From positions 1-11,218 of the forward strand of contig JAHEEY010000115.1 of the NCBI GenBank assembly GCA_024640485.1: a stretch of DNA of 11,218 bases, written 5' to 3'. This DNA is from Chloroflexota bacterium (GTDB lineage Bacteria > Chloroflexota > Anaerolineae > Promineifilales > Promineifilaceae). The notes beneath the pieces were generated by a model. The model ran no database searches and was not told the DNA's origin. It worked only from the letters and a program-made list of their open reading frames with translations. The translations under genes were made by a program, and so were the position numbers. Positions 1 to 8,700 of the stretch are shown one piece after another (positions within the stretch are counted from its first letter, which is position 1; every line of letters begins with the position of its first letter).

Positions 1-2274
1 CTCAACCGCCGACTGATGCTGTTCGGCCAACTCCGCCGCGCTTTCTATCTGCGCGGAAATCTGTAGTTCCAGATCCGCCAGTGAATCCTCTAACGGTTTG
101 ACCGCCGCCTGGGCCTGCTGCATTTCCTGATAGTGGGTTGGTGCCTGTTCCAGAAGAGTGCGCTGCTCTTTCGCATCTTCATGGGCATCCGGCTGATAGC
201 CGAGCTGCGCCATCTGATCGGCCAGTCCAGCCAATGCCTGCTGTGCCTCCAACGCGAAATCATTCTCTGCCAGCTGCTGTTTCACCTGGGCCAACGCCGC
301 CTGCCCTGTCTCTGCCCACGCCTGCCGGATGCGGTCTATTTCAGCCAGGCGCGCCTCGGCAGTAGAAAACCGCCGCTGCTGCTCCTGCCGCTCCTTCTCC
401 AGCTCGCCTTGCTGCTTCACGGCACTCTCCAGCGCCTTCACCCGTTCTGCCAAATCAGTTACCGCTGATTGGTCGGCAAGGGCAGCCTGCAGCGCTTGCT
501 GCCGCTCCTGGCTGCCGCTGGCTTCCCAGGCAGCCACCGCCTGGGAGATCTCATTCTGGCGGGCTTCTGCTCTGGCCCGCAGCTGCGCCTGGGCCTGCCG
601 CTCCCGCTCCAGGCCGGGCAGATCTTTGATGCTGGTTTCCAATCGGGCCAGCTCAACAGTCAAAGACTCAATCCGCTTCTTGTTCCCTCGGAAACGGTCC
701 CCAGACTCTTTTCCCTCTTCCTTCAGCTCGTTCAAAACCGATTGGCGATGTGATTCGCTGAGCGTTTGCCCGCACAACGGGCAGGAGCCGCCGATCTGAG
801 TTTCCAGCTGATCGATGCGGCCCTTCAGCTTGTCCATCTGCTGGCGCAGCCGAGGCTGTTCGCCTTCCAGGGCATCCAACTCTGCTTTGGCGGCGGCGGC
901 CCCTTGACTTTCATCCGTCAAGACTGCGATGCGTGCTGTCAGTTCTGCCAGCACCCCCTCCGATCTGGCCCCATCCGCGATCAGACTGGCTTGTTCACGC
1001 TGCAATGCTTGAATTCGTCCGGCCTCGCTTTGCAGCCGGTCCAGCTCCTGAGCCCGTACCTGCCGGTCGCTTTCCAACTGCTGCAGTTCGGCGCGGGCCT
1101 GATGCCACGCCTGCTCCTGCTGACGAAGCTGCTGCAGAGACTCCTCCAGCTGGCTGAGCCTCTGGCTGGAGGCCGATTGTGTCTCCAGTACCTGCTGACG
1201 TTCTTCCTGGGCATTGGCGGCCTGGACAGACTGCGCCTCCAGCTCCTTCTGCCGCTGTTCCAGCCGGCTGCGGCTGCGGGCCATCTCCAGCTCATGTGGC
1301 TGCCGTTCCCGCTCCAGCCGATGATGCTCATCCGCTTTGCGCTGCCATTCCTGGACCAATGCTTCAGCATCCTTCCAGGAGCTGTATGCGGCGGTGATCG
1401 ATTCGGCATCACTCAAGATCTGTTGAAAAGCATCTCGCTCCGCCTGCCGTTTCTGCCTGGTCGCCTGGGCGCTTTCCAGCCGGCCTTGGGCCGCGGTCAG
1501 GCTGTCAGCCAGATTCTTGACCATCCGTTCCTGCTGCTTGACCGCGGTCTCAGCCCGGCGAAGCTGCTGCAACAACGCTTCTTTGTCAGCCACACGGCTC
1601 TCGACTAATGCCAGCTGAGTTTTTGCCTGGCCTAAGGCAGCTTCTCTCTCTGGCTCCTTTTCCAGCTCCAGGGTGATCTCTTCCAGCAAGCCGTCGAGCA
1701 AAGCGATCCGGCCCTCGCTCTGTTTCCGGCGAACCGCCGCCGCTTCTTTGTATTCGTCCCATTGGCTCACGCCCAGAAGATCAGCCAGGATTTCTTTTCG
1801 CCGGTTCGGGGTCTTGGTAGTGAACTCATCCGCCTTTCCCTGCAGCAGGAAACTGGCATTGATGAAGGTGTCGTAATTCATGCGCAGCAATCTTTCGATG
1901 GCTGCCTGGGTATCACGCACCTTGCTTTCGCTCAATGCTTTCCATTTGCCGGCATCGCTCTTGATCTGCAGCTCCAGCAGTGTACCCTTCCGGGGCTTCT
2001 TCCGCCGGATAACCCGATAGGTGATCGCTTCCAGCTGGAAGGTCAGCTTAACTTCGGCGCCAGCACCCCCCAGCGCCGCCAGCTTGTTGACCAGATCGTC
2101 ATCGCTTTTGCTGCGGCTCCTGCCAAATAGCGCCCAGGTGATGGCGTCCAGAATGCTGGATTTGCCAGCACCGTTCGCCCCGGAAATGCAGGCCAAATGA
2201 ATGTTATCGAAATCGAGAACAGCAGTGTCCCGGTAGGAAAGGAAATTGGTTAGCTCTAAGGTAAGAGGGATCAT
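1..2274 (-). CDS. sbcC: SbcC, Rad50-like SMC-family ATPase of the SbcCD nuclease (partial, C-terminal part off the left edge)
   Basis: The frame is open from the ATG at 2272-2274 to the left edge, giving 758 residues without a stop. Residues 32-39 (GANGAGKS) are the Walker A loop. The stretch around residues 142-151 (FLLQGKADEF), followed by RRKEILADLLG, is the Q-loop region typical of SbcC/Rad50. A long Gln/Glu/Arg/Ala-rich coiled coil fills residues from about 170 onward, broken at residues 498-501 by CPLC, the zinc hook through which two Rad50-type coiled coils join. The hook lies near the middle of the usual roughly 1000-residue protein, so the returning coiled coil is only partly present. 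The ABC signature and Walker B lie outside the window. A stop codon two codons upstream fixes this ATG as the first possible ATG; no strong ribosome binding site precedes it, suggesting translation coupled to sbcD, 34 bases upstream. By family knowledge, SbcC powers and gates SbcD nuclease on hairpins and blocked DNA ends. Confidence 0.95.
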   Translation of the reverse strand, partial: MIPLTLELTNFLSYRDTAVLDFDNIHLACISGANGAGKSSILDAITWALFGRSRSKSDDDLVNKLAALGGAGAEVKLTFQLEAITYRVIRRKKPRKGTLLELQIKSDAGKWKALSESKVRDTQAAIERLLRMNYDTFINASFLLQGKADEFTTKTPNRRKEILADLLGVSQWDEYKEAAAVRRKQSEGRIALLDGLLEEITLELEKEPEREAALGQAKTQLALVESRVADKEALLQQLRRAETAVKQQERMVKNLADSLTAAQGRLESAQATRQKRQAERDAFQQILSDAESITAAYSSWKDAEALVQEWQRKADEHHRLERERQPHELEMARSRSRLEQRQKELEAQSVQAANAQEERQQVLETQSASSQRLSQLEESLQQLRQQEQAWHQARAELQQLESDRQVRAQELDRLQSEAGRIQALQREQASLIADGARSEGVLAELTARIAVLTDESQGAAAAKAELDALEGEQPRLRQQMDKLKGRIDQLETQIGGSCPLCGQTLSESHRQSVLNELKEEGKESGDRFRGNKKRIESLTVELARLETSIKDLPGLERERQAQAQLRARAEARQNEISQAVAAWEASGSQERQQALQAALADQSAVTDLAERVKALESAVKQQGELEKERQEQQRRFSTAEARLAEIDRIRQAWAETGQAALAQVKQQLAENDFALEAQQALAGLADQMAQLGYQPDAHEDAKEQRTLLEQAPTHYQEMQQAQAAVKPLEDSLADLELQISAQIESAAELAEQHQSAVE

Positions 2275-2308
2275 GAGTCAGTTACTTCGTCGGTTATACG
2301 GCAGCGGA

Positions 2309-3586
2309 TCAATCATCAGCGGCGGCGAATATCTCTTGGGCCAGCGCCTGCAGCGCCGCTATTTCTTCATCATTCATCTCAACCGACTGCCAATATTTTT
2401 CCAACAGCTCCACCGGCGTCAGCGTTTCCAGTGACAAGATATCTCCCAAACGGGATCGCTTCTCCGTCTGGCGATGCTTCTGAACCTGTAAGCTGAGCGC
2501 TTCCTGAAAGCGATCGGTGATGCTTTTCTCGTCCAGCAGCGGCTCCCAATCCCTGGGGTAGCTGAGCTGCACCCGGCAGATGGCCCCAGCGACTTCCTCA
2601 GTCTGCGGCAGCTGCCGGATGACGTCTTCCATGAAGCTGCCGGCATCTGGCGTATCTATCTTTATGTCAATAAAGCGGCGGGTGTCCAGCTTGACGAATT
2701 CCCATTCCGTCTTGCCTCTGCTGATGTCAGCCAGCACGAACCCTTTCTTCTCTCGGGCTTCACCGAAATCCACTCGCTCAATAGAGCCCGGGTAGATAAT
2801 TGGCGGATGGCTGCCCTTCGGGGTTAGCGACTGGTGTTTATGGATATGGCCCAGAGCGACGTAATCCAACCGGCTGTCGTTGACGATTTGACCGCTGAGC
2901 ACCAGCTCATGCCCTAACATCACCGCCCGCTCGCTGCCAAAAGTGGCACCCTGGACACTGGCGTGGGCTGACAAAATAAGCGGCAGATCGGGATCCGCTC
3001 CTGCCACTAACTCCTCAACCAGCTCACCTACCCGTTCCTCGATCATCGCCACTACCGTCTCCAACGTCTTGCCGGTGGTTTCTTCACGGGTCATCAGATG
3101 ACTTCTAGAAACCCAGGGCACCGCGATTAACTGAATCGGCAGTCCCAACTCATCCGGCCCGAACCGTTGGATCCGGTCAGCCACATGAATGTGAGCCACA
3201 TCCAGGGTGTTGAACTCCTGCAGCGTGTTGGCCCTGCCGGATGCCGGGGAGACATCATGATTCCCCACCAACATCACCGTGGGGATGCCTGCCTGGGACA
3301 GCCGCATAATCCGCCGGCCCCACTCTCGCTGAAACGTCGGCTGGGGGTTGCGATCTTTATAGGCATCGCCGGCAAACACAACCATATCCACCGGCTCAGA
3401 TACAGCGGCATCGATGATTTGATCCAGCGCCTTGAGGAAGTCCATCACCCGGACCGGCAAGGCGGAATCAGCGTCATGCCGGCCGTAGTTGGCCATATCG
3501 ATATGGGCATCAGCGAAGTGCAGCACGCGCACAGGTTTGGGGGCTGGCATCAGCAGATATACCTGAGGGATGGCGTGCCGTGACAC
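2309..3586 (-). CDS. sbcD: SbcD, Mre11-like metallophosphoesterase nuclease subunit of SbcCD
   Basis: This is the Mn-dependent nuclease partner of SbcC, which follows 34 bases downstream. The calcineurin-like phosphoesterase motifs are all visible in order: Asp26-Ala-His28 (FADAHID), Gly73-Asp74, Gly108-Asn109-His110-Asp111, His208 (SAHAS) and Gly246-His247-Ile-His249. Together they supply the expected two-metal ligand set and the catalytic His of the GNHD motif. The length (425 residues) and a C-terminal capping region after about residue 270 suit the SbcD/Mre11 family. I prefer the GTG start at 3584-3586 because AGGGG lies a few bases upstream. An ATG at 3548-3550 (residue 13, just before PAPKPVRVLHFADAH) is a reasonable alternative, since the first 12 residues are not conserved-looking. 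The gene starts 19 bases after the stop of the secreted kelch protein, with no visible terminator between them, so the three genes may be cotranscribed. Confidence 0.95.
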   Translation of the reverse strand: MSRHAIPQVYLLMPAPKPVRVLHFADAHIDMANYGRHDADSALPVRVMDFLKALDQIIDAAVSEPVDMVVFAGDAYKDRNPQPTFQREWGRRIMRLSQAGIPTVMLVGNHDVSPASGRANTLQEFNTLDVAHIHVADRIQRFGPDELGLPIQLIAVPWVSRSHLMTREETTGKTLETVVAMIEERVGELVEELVAGADPDLPLILSAHASVQGATFGSERAVMLGHELVLSGQIVNDSRLDYVALGHIHKHQSLTPKGSHPPIIYPGSIERVDFGEAREKKGFVLADISRGKTEWEFVKLDTRRFIDIKIDTPDAGSFMEDVIRQLPQTEEVAGAICRVQLSYPRDWEPLLDEKSITDRFQEALSLQVQKHRQTEKRSRLGDILSLETLTPVELLEKYWQSVEMNDEEIAALQALAQEIFAAADD

Positions 3587-3605
3587 ACCATCCCCTGCAT
3601 CCGAA

Positions 3606-5600
3606 TTAGTAGGTTTTGACTAATATTTTGTAGTCGGCCGGGTTGGGATCCCCAGGACTGATACGTTCCACGAACAGATAGTAACGGCCGGGGGCCAGCC
3701 GTGGAATGTCGATGATTTCGTTCTCACCATCCAACTTCTGGCTGGCGCCCCACTTCCATTTGAGGGCATCATAGAGGGTCAGATCGTAGTTGCTGCCTGC
3801 CGGCACCTGGGTCAAAGTGGCGGTAACCCCGGCAGCCTGGGTCAGCTCGAAAGTATAGACATCATACCGATCGTGGATATCGGTGAAGCGCTGTAATTGG
3901 GCCTGGTTGAGCAGCAGCGTTCGGGCGGTTTCAAAGGTATCATCGGTGATATTAGCCCCAGCAACATACCCCTTGGCCACCACCGGCAGCAGCAGCTGTA
4001 CCGAAGGAACAAACAGCTTGTCGACCATCGGCAGGGCGTTGCTCTCAGGCAGGTTGTTGCCCCCTACCGCATAAAGCATATTGCCCACAAAGCCACCGCG
4101 GGGCCAGGCCCGGGCCGGCCAGCCGGCGGTGCCGCCCAGGTCGTTCTCCACATCCAATATCTGCCAGCTGGGCGTGATCGGATCGTACATTTCCACCACC
4201 GAAACCGCCCGCCCATCCTTGTCTTGCCCGCCGTAGATGATCCATTTCCCATCGGGGCTGACTCCGCTGCCGGCATGGGAGCGGGGGAAATTCAAAGTCG
4301 CGGTATTGGTGATCCAATTGGACCCTACCAAACACTCGGTACCGGCGATCGGCCCGCCGCCGCCATTCCCACCAACTACACAGACGGTGCCGTTGACCAG
4401 GCCAGCTGCATGGGCATAGCGCGCCGTATTCAGCTGATTCAAGGTCTCCCAGCCGTTGCCGGGGGAATAGAAGAAGGTGTCCCGATGGATCAAATACTGC
4501 AATGGGTCGGGCTGAAAGACACTCATGCCGCCGGTCAAGTAATACCCGTTCTGGGCGGCGTTGGCGCTGGGATGCTCAACGGCCGCCGACATGGCGATGG
4601 GCTTACCATTGGGCCAGGGAGCGGCAGGTTCATTCTTATCCCAGTAGCGGCCGGCAATATCATAGACCCAATGGGTGCCGTCGAAAGCGGTGTTGTTGCC
4701 GGTATACCCGGCTGGGAGATAAATGCGCCCATTTAGGTGAGCGGCGGTTGTATTGGAGTATTGGGGGCCGATCATGGTAGTCGGCTCAACCCATTTCCCG
4801 TTATCCGTTTCCAGCCGGTAAAGCTTGCTGGAAATAGTCGGGCTTCCGCCCATCACGGTCTGGCCGCCGATGATGTAGATATCATCGCCAACCGTCACCG
4901 CGGCGTGCCGGCTGACAGCCGGCGTATTGGCCACAATCACCTGATCCCACTTGGAGTCAATCGGATCCATCCAGGCAGCCACCGACAAGGTGCCGCCGCC
5001 AGAGGGAGGTGCTTCGTGCCAATCAGCAGCTTCCACGTAATAGGTCTGTCCTTTAGACACCGTAAAGGTAACCTCAGAGCTGAAACCCTGGTGATCATCA
5101 CTGCAAGCCATAGGAACCCATTGGCTGCCGCAGCCGCCGGTGCCTACAGCGACGATGGTATCGTAATTACTGCCCAACGTTTGAATTCGGACCCGGCCGT
5201 TGCTGGGCGCAACCAGCTTATACCAGACCGTCCGATATCCCGACTGCGGCCCGCCCCACGCACAGCTAAGCGCCGGATCATCCGTGTCTTCGCCGATACC
5301 GGCAGCAGTGACGATGGTCACACCACCATCGCCGCCGCCAACCGTCAAATTGAGCGGTGTGGCCGCACTGCAGCTGTCAGCGGCGGGTACCGCAAAAGAT
5401 GTTGAAGCAGTACCCGTCGGCTCGACTTGCTCCAGATCGATTGGCTCCCATTCCCCTTTAATCATCAATTCCGGCAGATCCTCAGCAGCCAACAGCACTC
5501 CTTCAGCAGGCGCTGCCGGCTCAGGCTCTTGAGCCCACACCACCAGGGTCAGCAAAGATAGTCCGAGAAATATGAGTATGGTAGTCAGTAATCGACGCAT
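3606..5600 (-). CDS. Secreted kelch beta-propeller protein with PPC-like domains at both ends
   Basis: The start at 5598-5600 follows a strong GGAGG ribosome binding site with a 5-base spacer, better than a candidate seven codons upstream. It yields 664 residues. Residues 1-23 form a Sec signal peptide (MRR, a hydrophobic core, then VWA before QEPE), so the protein is exported. Residues 72-210 resemble a PPC-like jelly-roll domain ('YDTIVAVGTGGCG...WVPMACSDD') with Cys77, Cys113, Cys157 and Cys166 possibly disulfide bonded. Residues 225-530 hold six kelch blades, marked by the repeated Gly-Gly or Ala-Gly turns near 245, 297, 357, 410, 457 and 513. A linker (LLLPVVAKG, 536-544) leads to a C-terminal PPC domain (about 554-664, with 'GSNYDLTLYDA' and 'LAPGRYYLFVE'). 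Kelch propellers bind ligands or, in galactose-oxidase relatives, carry a catalytic site. No catalytic residues are evident here, so a binding or structural cell-surface role is likelier. The substrate is unknown. Confidence 0.88.
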   Translation of the reverse strand: MRRLLTTILIFLGLSLLTLVVWAQEPEPAAPAEGVLLAAEDLPELMIKGEWEPIDLEQVEPTGTASTSFAVPAADSCSAATPLNLTVGGGDGGVTIVTAAGIGEDTDDPALSCAWGGPQSGYRTVWYKLVAPSNGRVRIQTLGSNYDTIVAVGTGGCGSQWVPMACSDDHQGFSSEVTFTVSKGQTYYVEAADWHEAPPSGGGTLSVAAWMDPIDSKWDQVIVANTPAVSRHAAVTVGDDIYIIGGQTVMGGSPTISSKLYRLETDNGKWVEPTTMIGPQYSNTTAAHLNGRIYLPAGYTGNNTAFDGTHWVYDIAGRYWDKNEPAAPWPNGKPIAMSAAVEHPSANAAQNGYYLTGGMSVFQPDPLQYLIHRDTFFYSPGNGWETLNQLNTARYAHAAGLVNGTVCVVGGNGGGGPIAGTECLVGSNWITNTATLNFPRSHAGSGVSPDGKWIIYGGQDKDGRAVSVVEMYDPITPSWQILDVENDLGGTAGWPARAWPRGGFVGNMLYAVGGNNLPESNALPMVDKLFVPSVQLLLPVVAKGYVAGANITDDTFETARTLLLNQAQLQRFTDIHDRYDVYTFELTQAAGVTATLTQVPAGSNYDLTLYDALKWKWGASQKLDGENEIIDIPRLAPGRYYLFVERISPGDPNPADYKILVKTY

Positions 5601-5605
5601 GATAA

Positions 5606-5610
5606 CCTCC
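5606..5610 (-). promoter_or_regulatory. Strong ribosome binding site of the kelch protein
   Basis: On the minus strand GGAGG stands five bases before the ATG at 5598-5600. It decides the start in favour of this ATG, which also gives an ideal signal peptide, over an in-frame candidate at 5619-5621 that would place extra residues before the signal peptide. Confidence 0.75.
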
Positions 5611-5624
5611 AGGTACATCAATCA

Positions 5625-5654
5625 ATTGTACAGAGAGAGTTCTTGATTGGCGAC
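5625..5654 (-). promoter_or_regulatory. Possible weak promoter for the kelch-sbcD-sbcC group
   Basis: TACAAT at 5625-5630 (minus strand) is a good -10 box. The best -35 candidate is TCGCCA at 5649-5654 with an 18-base spacer, matching only four of six consensus bases. It lies between the ileS terminator and the kelch start, where a promoter is expected, and would give a leader of roughly 18 bases. It is tentative because the -35 match is poor. Confidence 0.3.
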
Positions 5655-5695
5655 ATCTACTCATGAATGATGCTCTAGATCTTGAACCCAATGCC

Positions 5696-5729
5696 AAAAG
5701 AGGGGCATGAACAACGTTCAATGCCCCTC
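5696..5729 (-). terminator. Intrinsic terminator of the ileS operon
   Basis: On the minus strand GAGGGGCA (5722-5729) pairs with TGCCCCTC (5700-5707). One unpaired T at 5721 separates this from an inner stem of TGAAC (5716-5720) with GTTCA (5708-5712), closing a three-base loop. Four T residues (5696-5699) follow directly. It starts 42 bases after the ileS stop and has no T-run on the other strand, so it acts in the minus direction and separates the ileS operon from the kelch gene. Confidence 0.88.
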
Positions 5730-5770
5730 CTTGCTATCAATACAACTGACTTTTACCGTTCAGACGACAA

Positions 5771-8700
5771 TCAGGCTGATTTCCGCAGCGCCAGAACAAC
5801 CGGCTGGTCGCCAACCGACACTGTCTGCTGAAACAGCGCATCCGCCAGCTCGCCAGCTTCCAGGCTGAGTGCCAGCGTTTCTTGCTGAATGTAATCAGCG
5901 AAGCCGTCAAAGGCGGCCGCAACGTCTCCGGATGCCTGATAAGCCAGCTGGATCCGGTCGGAGATTTCCAGGCCGGCATCCTTGCGCATGTTATTGATGG
6001 TGCGCACCAAGTCGCGAGCATACCCTTCTTGAGTCAGCTCAGGGGTCAAGCTGGTGTCAACGGCAACGGTCACACCCTTGTCGCTGGCAACTGCCAACCC
6101 GCCGCGAGATTCAGTCTGAACCAGGACATCTTCGCTGGTCAGGGTGGCGACTTCGCCGCCTACCTCCAGCTGCAGCGATTCCCCGGCCTGAAGCGTCTTA
6201 GCCGCAGCGGCGGGATCCAGCGCCATCAACGCCGCCCGCACCTTGGGGAACTGCTTGCCGAATTTGGGGCCCAAGACCCGGTTGTTGGGCATCAATACAT
6301 AATTGACCAGTTCCCCGACTTCCGAGACAACCTCGATCTCTTTGACATTGATCTCTTCCATCAGCACGTCGGCCAATTCAGTCAGATCGACCTGCTGCTG
6401 CCGGCTGCCCACATTAACCCGCGCCTTGGCCAACGGCTGGCGCAGTTTGATGTCTGCCGAACTTCGGGCTGACCGGCCCAGGCTGGCAGTATTGATCGCC
6501 AGGCTCATCTTGTCCAGCAGCGGTTGGTCCAGCTTGGAGGCGTCCGCCTCCGGATACAAGGTATGATGCACGCTGGCTGGCGCCTCCGGATTAACAGCGC
6601 GCACCAGGTTCTGATAGATCGCTTCCGTGGTGAACGGGATGAAGGGGGCCAGCAGCTTGGTATATTCCACCAACAGGTGGTACAAGGTAGCGTAGGCCGC
6701 TGATTTGTCGGTATCAGTTTCACTCTTCCAGAAACGGCGGCGTGACCGGCGTACATACCAATTGGAGAGATCGTCCAGCAGCGATTCCAGGGCGACAGTT
6801 GCCCGCTCCGCATCGTACTTATCCAGCGCCGCTTGGGTCGCCAGGGTGGTTTCATTCAACCGCTCCACGATCCATTTATCCAGCTGGGCGTGGGCGGCTA
6901 CCGGCGACTCCAGGCTGCCGGCTCTGCTGTCTTCCGTTGGCAGCCAGCCATCCAGCCGGGCATATGAGACAAAGAACGCGTAAACATTCCACAACGGGAT
7001 AAGGAAGCGGCGGCGGGTTTCATCCCCGAGGCCGTAGCCGAAGCGCAGGTTCTGCTCCGGTTTGTGGCCCAGATAGAGCCAGCGCATGGTATCGGCGCCC
7101 ATCTTCTCGGCAGCCTCATTGAACTCGATGGCATTGCCCCAGGATTTATGCATTTCCCGGCCGTCGTCAGCATACAAGCTGGCATAGCCAAACAAGTTGC
7201 GGAATGGCGGATGCTCGGTCATCACCGTGCTTTGAGCTAACAAGCTGTAGAACCAGTTGCGGAACTGCCCCGGAAAGCTCTCGGTGATGAAATCAACCGG
7301 GAACCATTTGCGCCAATATTCGGGATCTTCACTGTAATGAACCGTGCTGAGCCCGACGACACCAGCATCCAGCCAGGGATTGCCCACATCGGCAATACGG
7401 CTGCTGCGGCCGCCGCACGATTCACATTTGATCTTGACGGCATCGATGTAGGGGCGGTGGGGCGTATGCCCTTCGAACTCGTCCCAGCCTTCAACCGCTC
7501 GCGATTCCAGCTCATCTCTGCTGCCGATAACGGTAAAGCCACCGCAATCCTCACAGACCCAGATAGGCAGCGCCAGCCCCCAATATCGCTTCTTGCTGAT
7601 CATCCAGTCGTGCATATTGCGCAGCCAGTCCATCTCGCGATCGTAGCCAAAGCTGGGGTACCAGTTGGCCTGGTCGACCCGATCCATGATCTGGTAGCGC
7701 AAACTGGCCTTTTTCTCTTCCGGGTTGACCTCTTCACGCGTCTTGTCGTACAGCTCGCCCATGGAGATAAACCATTCATCTACCAGCCGGTAGACCAATT
7801 CCTCGCCGCAGCGCCAGCAGTGGGGGTATCGATGCAGATAGCGCTGCTTACGATAGTAAGCGCCGCTCTCATGGAGGTTGGTGAAGATATCCTCGGCAAC
7901 GCCGTGAACAGGGCGACCAGTCAGCCAGCCGAAGCCATCGACGTAGATGCCGTTCTCGTCCAAGGGGGCGATGACCGGCAGATCATATTCTTTGCTGAGC
8001 TGGAAATCTTCGGCGCCGCAGCCAGGGGCGATATGAACGATGCCGGTACCTTCATCAGCGCCAACCTCTTTCCATGAAACTACCCGGTGCTGGTAGCCTG
8101 CCTCGGCAAAGGCGCGCTTCACTTCCGGCAGGTCGTCGAACGGGCCGCGATACAGCCAGCCCAGCATCTCTTCACCCTTCAGTTTGCCGGTGACTTCGTA
8201 ATTGCCGATGAGGCTGCTTTTGACGGTCTCTTCCGCCAGGTAATATGTCCAGCCGTCTTCATGAACCACCCGCACGTAATCCAGCGCTGGCCCGACAGCA
8301 GCGGCAACGTTGCTGCTCAGCGTCCAGGGAGTCGTGGTCCAGACCAGCAGCGCTTCTTTTTCCCTGTCTACCAGGGGGAATCGTACAAACACTGAGTCAT
8401 GGGTTACGTCATGATACCCGTCTGTGACGATCTCATGCTGGCTGATACCGGTGCCGCAGCGGGCGCACCAGGGCATGACATCGGTGCCCTCATACAACCA
8501 GCCGTTGTCATGGCATTTCTTGATGAATCCCCAGATCTGGTAGTTATTCTCATTACTGAAGGTGAAATAGGAGCCGCCCATCTCCGGCATCCCCAGGCGG
8601 CCGACCACCTGCTCCACCGATCCAGTGACCGGCCCTCTAGGGCCCGCTACGGTCACTTCCTGACTGGGATCTTCCAGCAGCATCTCCCGCAGGCGAAGCA

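Noticed and set aside
766..1608. Long open frame on the plus strand (280 codons), with other plus-strand frames across 133-1876
   Set aside because: It is antisense to the sbcC coiled coil. The predicted protein is a Leu/Gln/Pro-rich composition product of the Gln/Glu/Ala-rich coding strand, with no domain.
3897..4736. Plus-strand open frame of 279 codons inside the kelch gene, and another at 4737-5405
   Set aside because: They lie opposite a well-supported secreted protein with signal peptide, kelch turns and PPC domains. The shadows have no recognisable domain.
7337..8077. Plus-strand open frame of 246 codons within ileS
   Set aside because: It is antisense to conserved IleRS editing and catalytic segments, and no family resemblance was seen.
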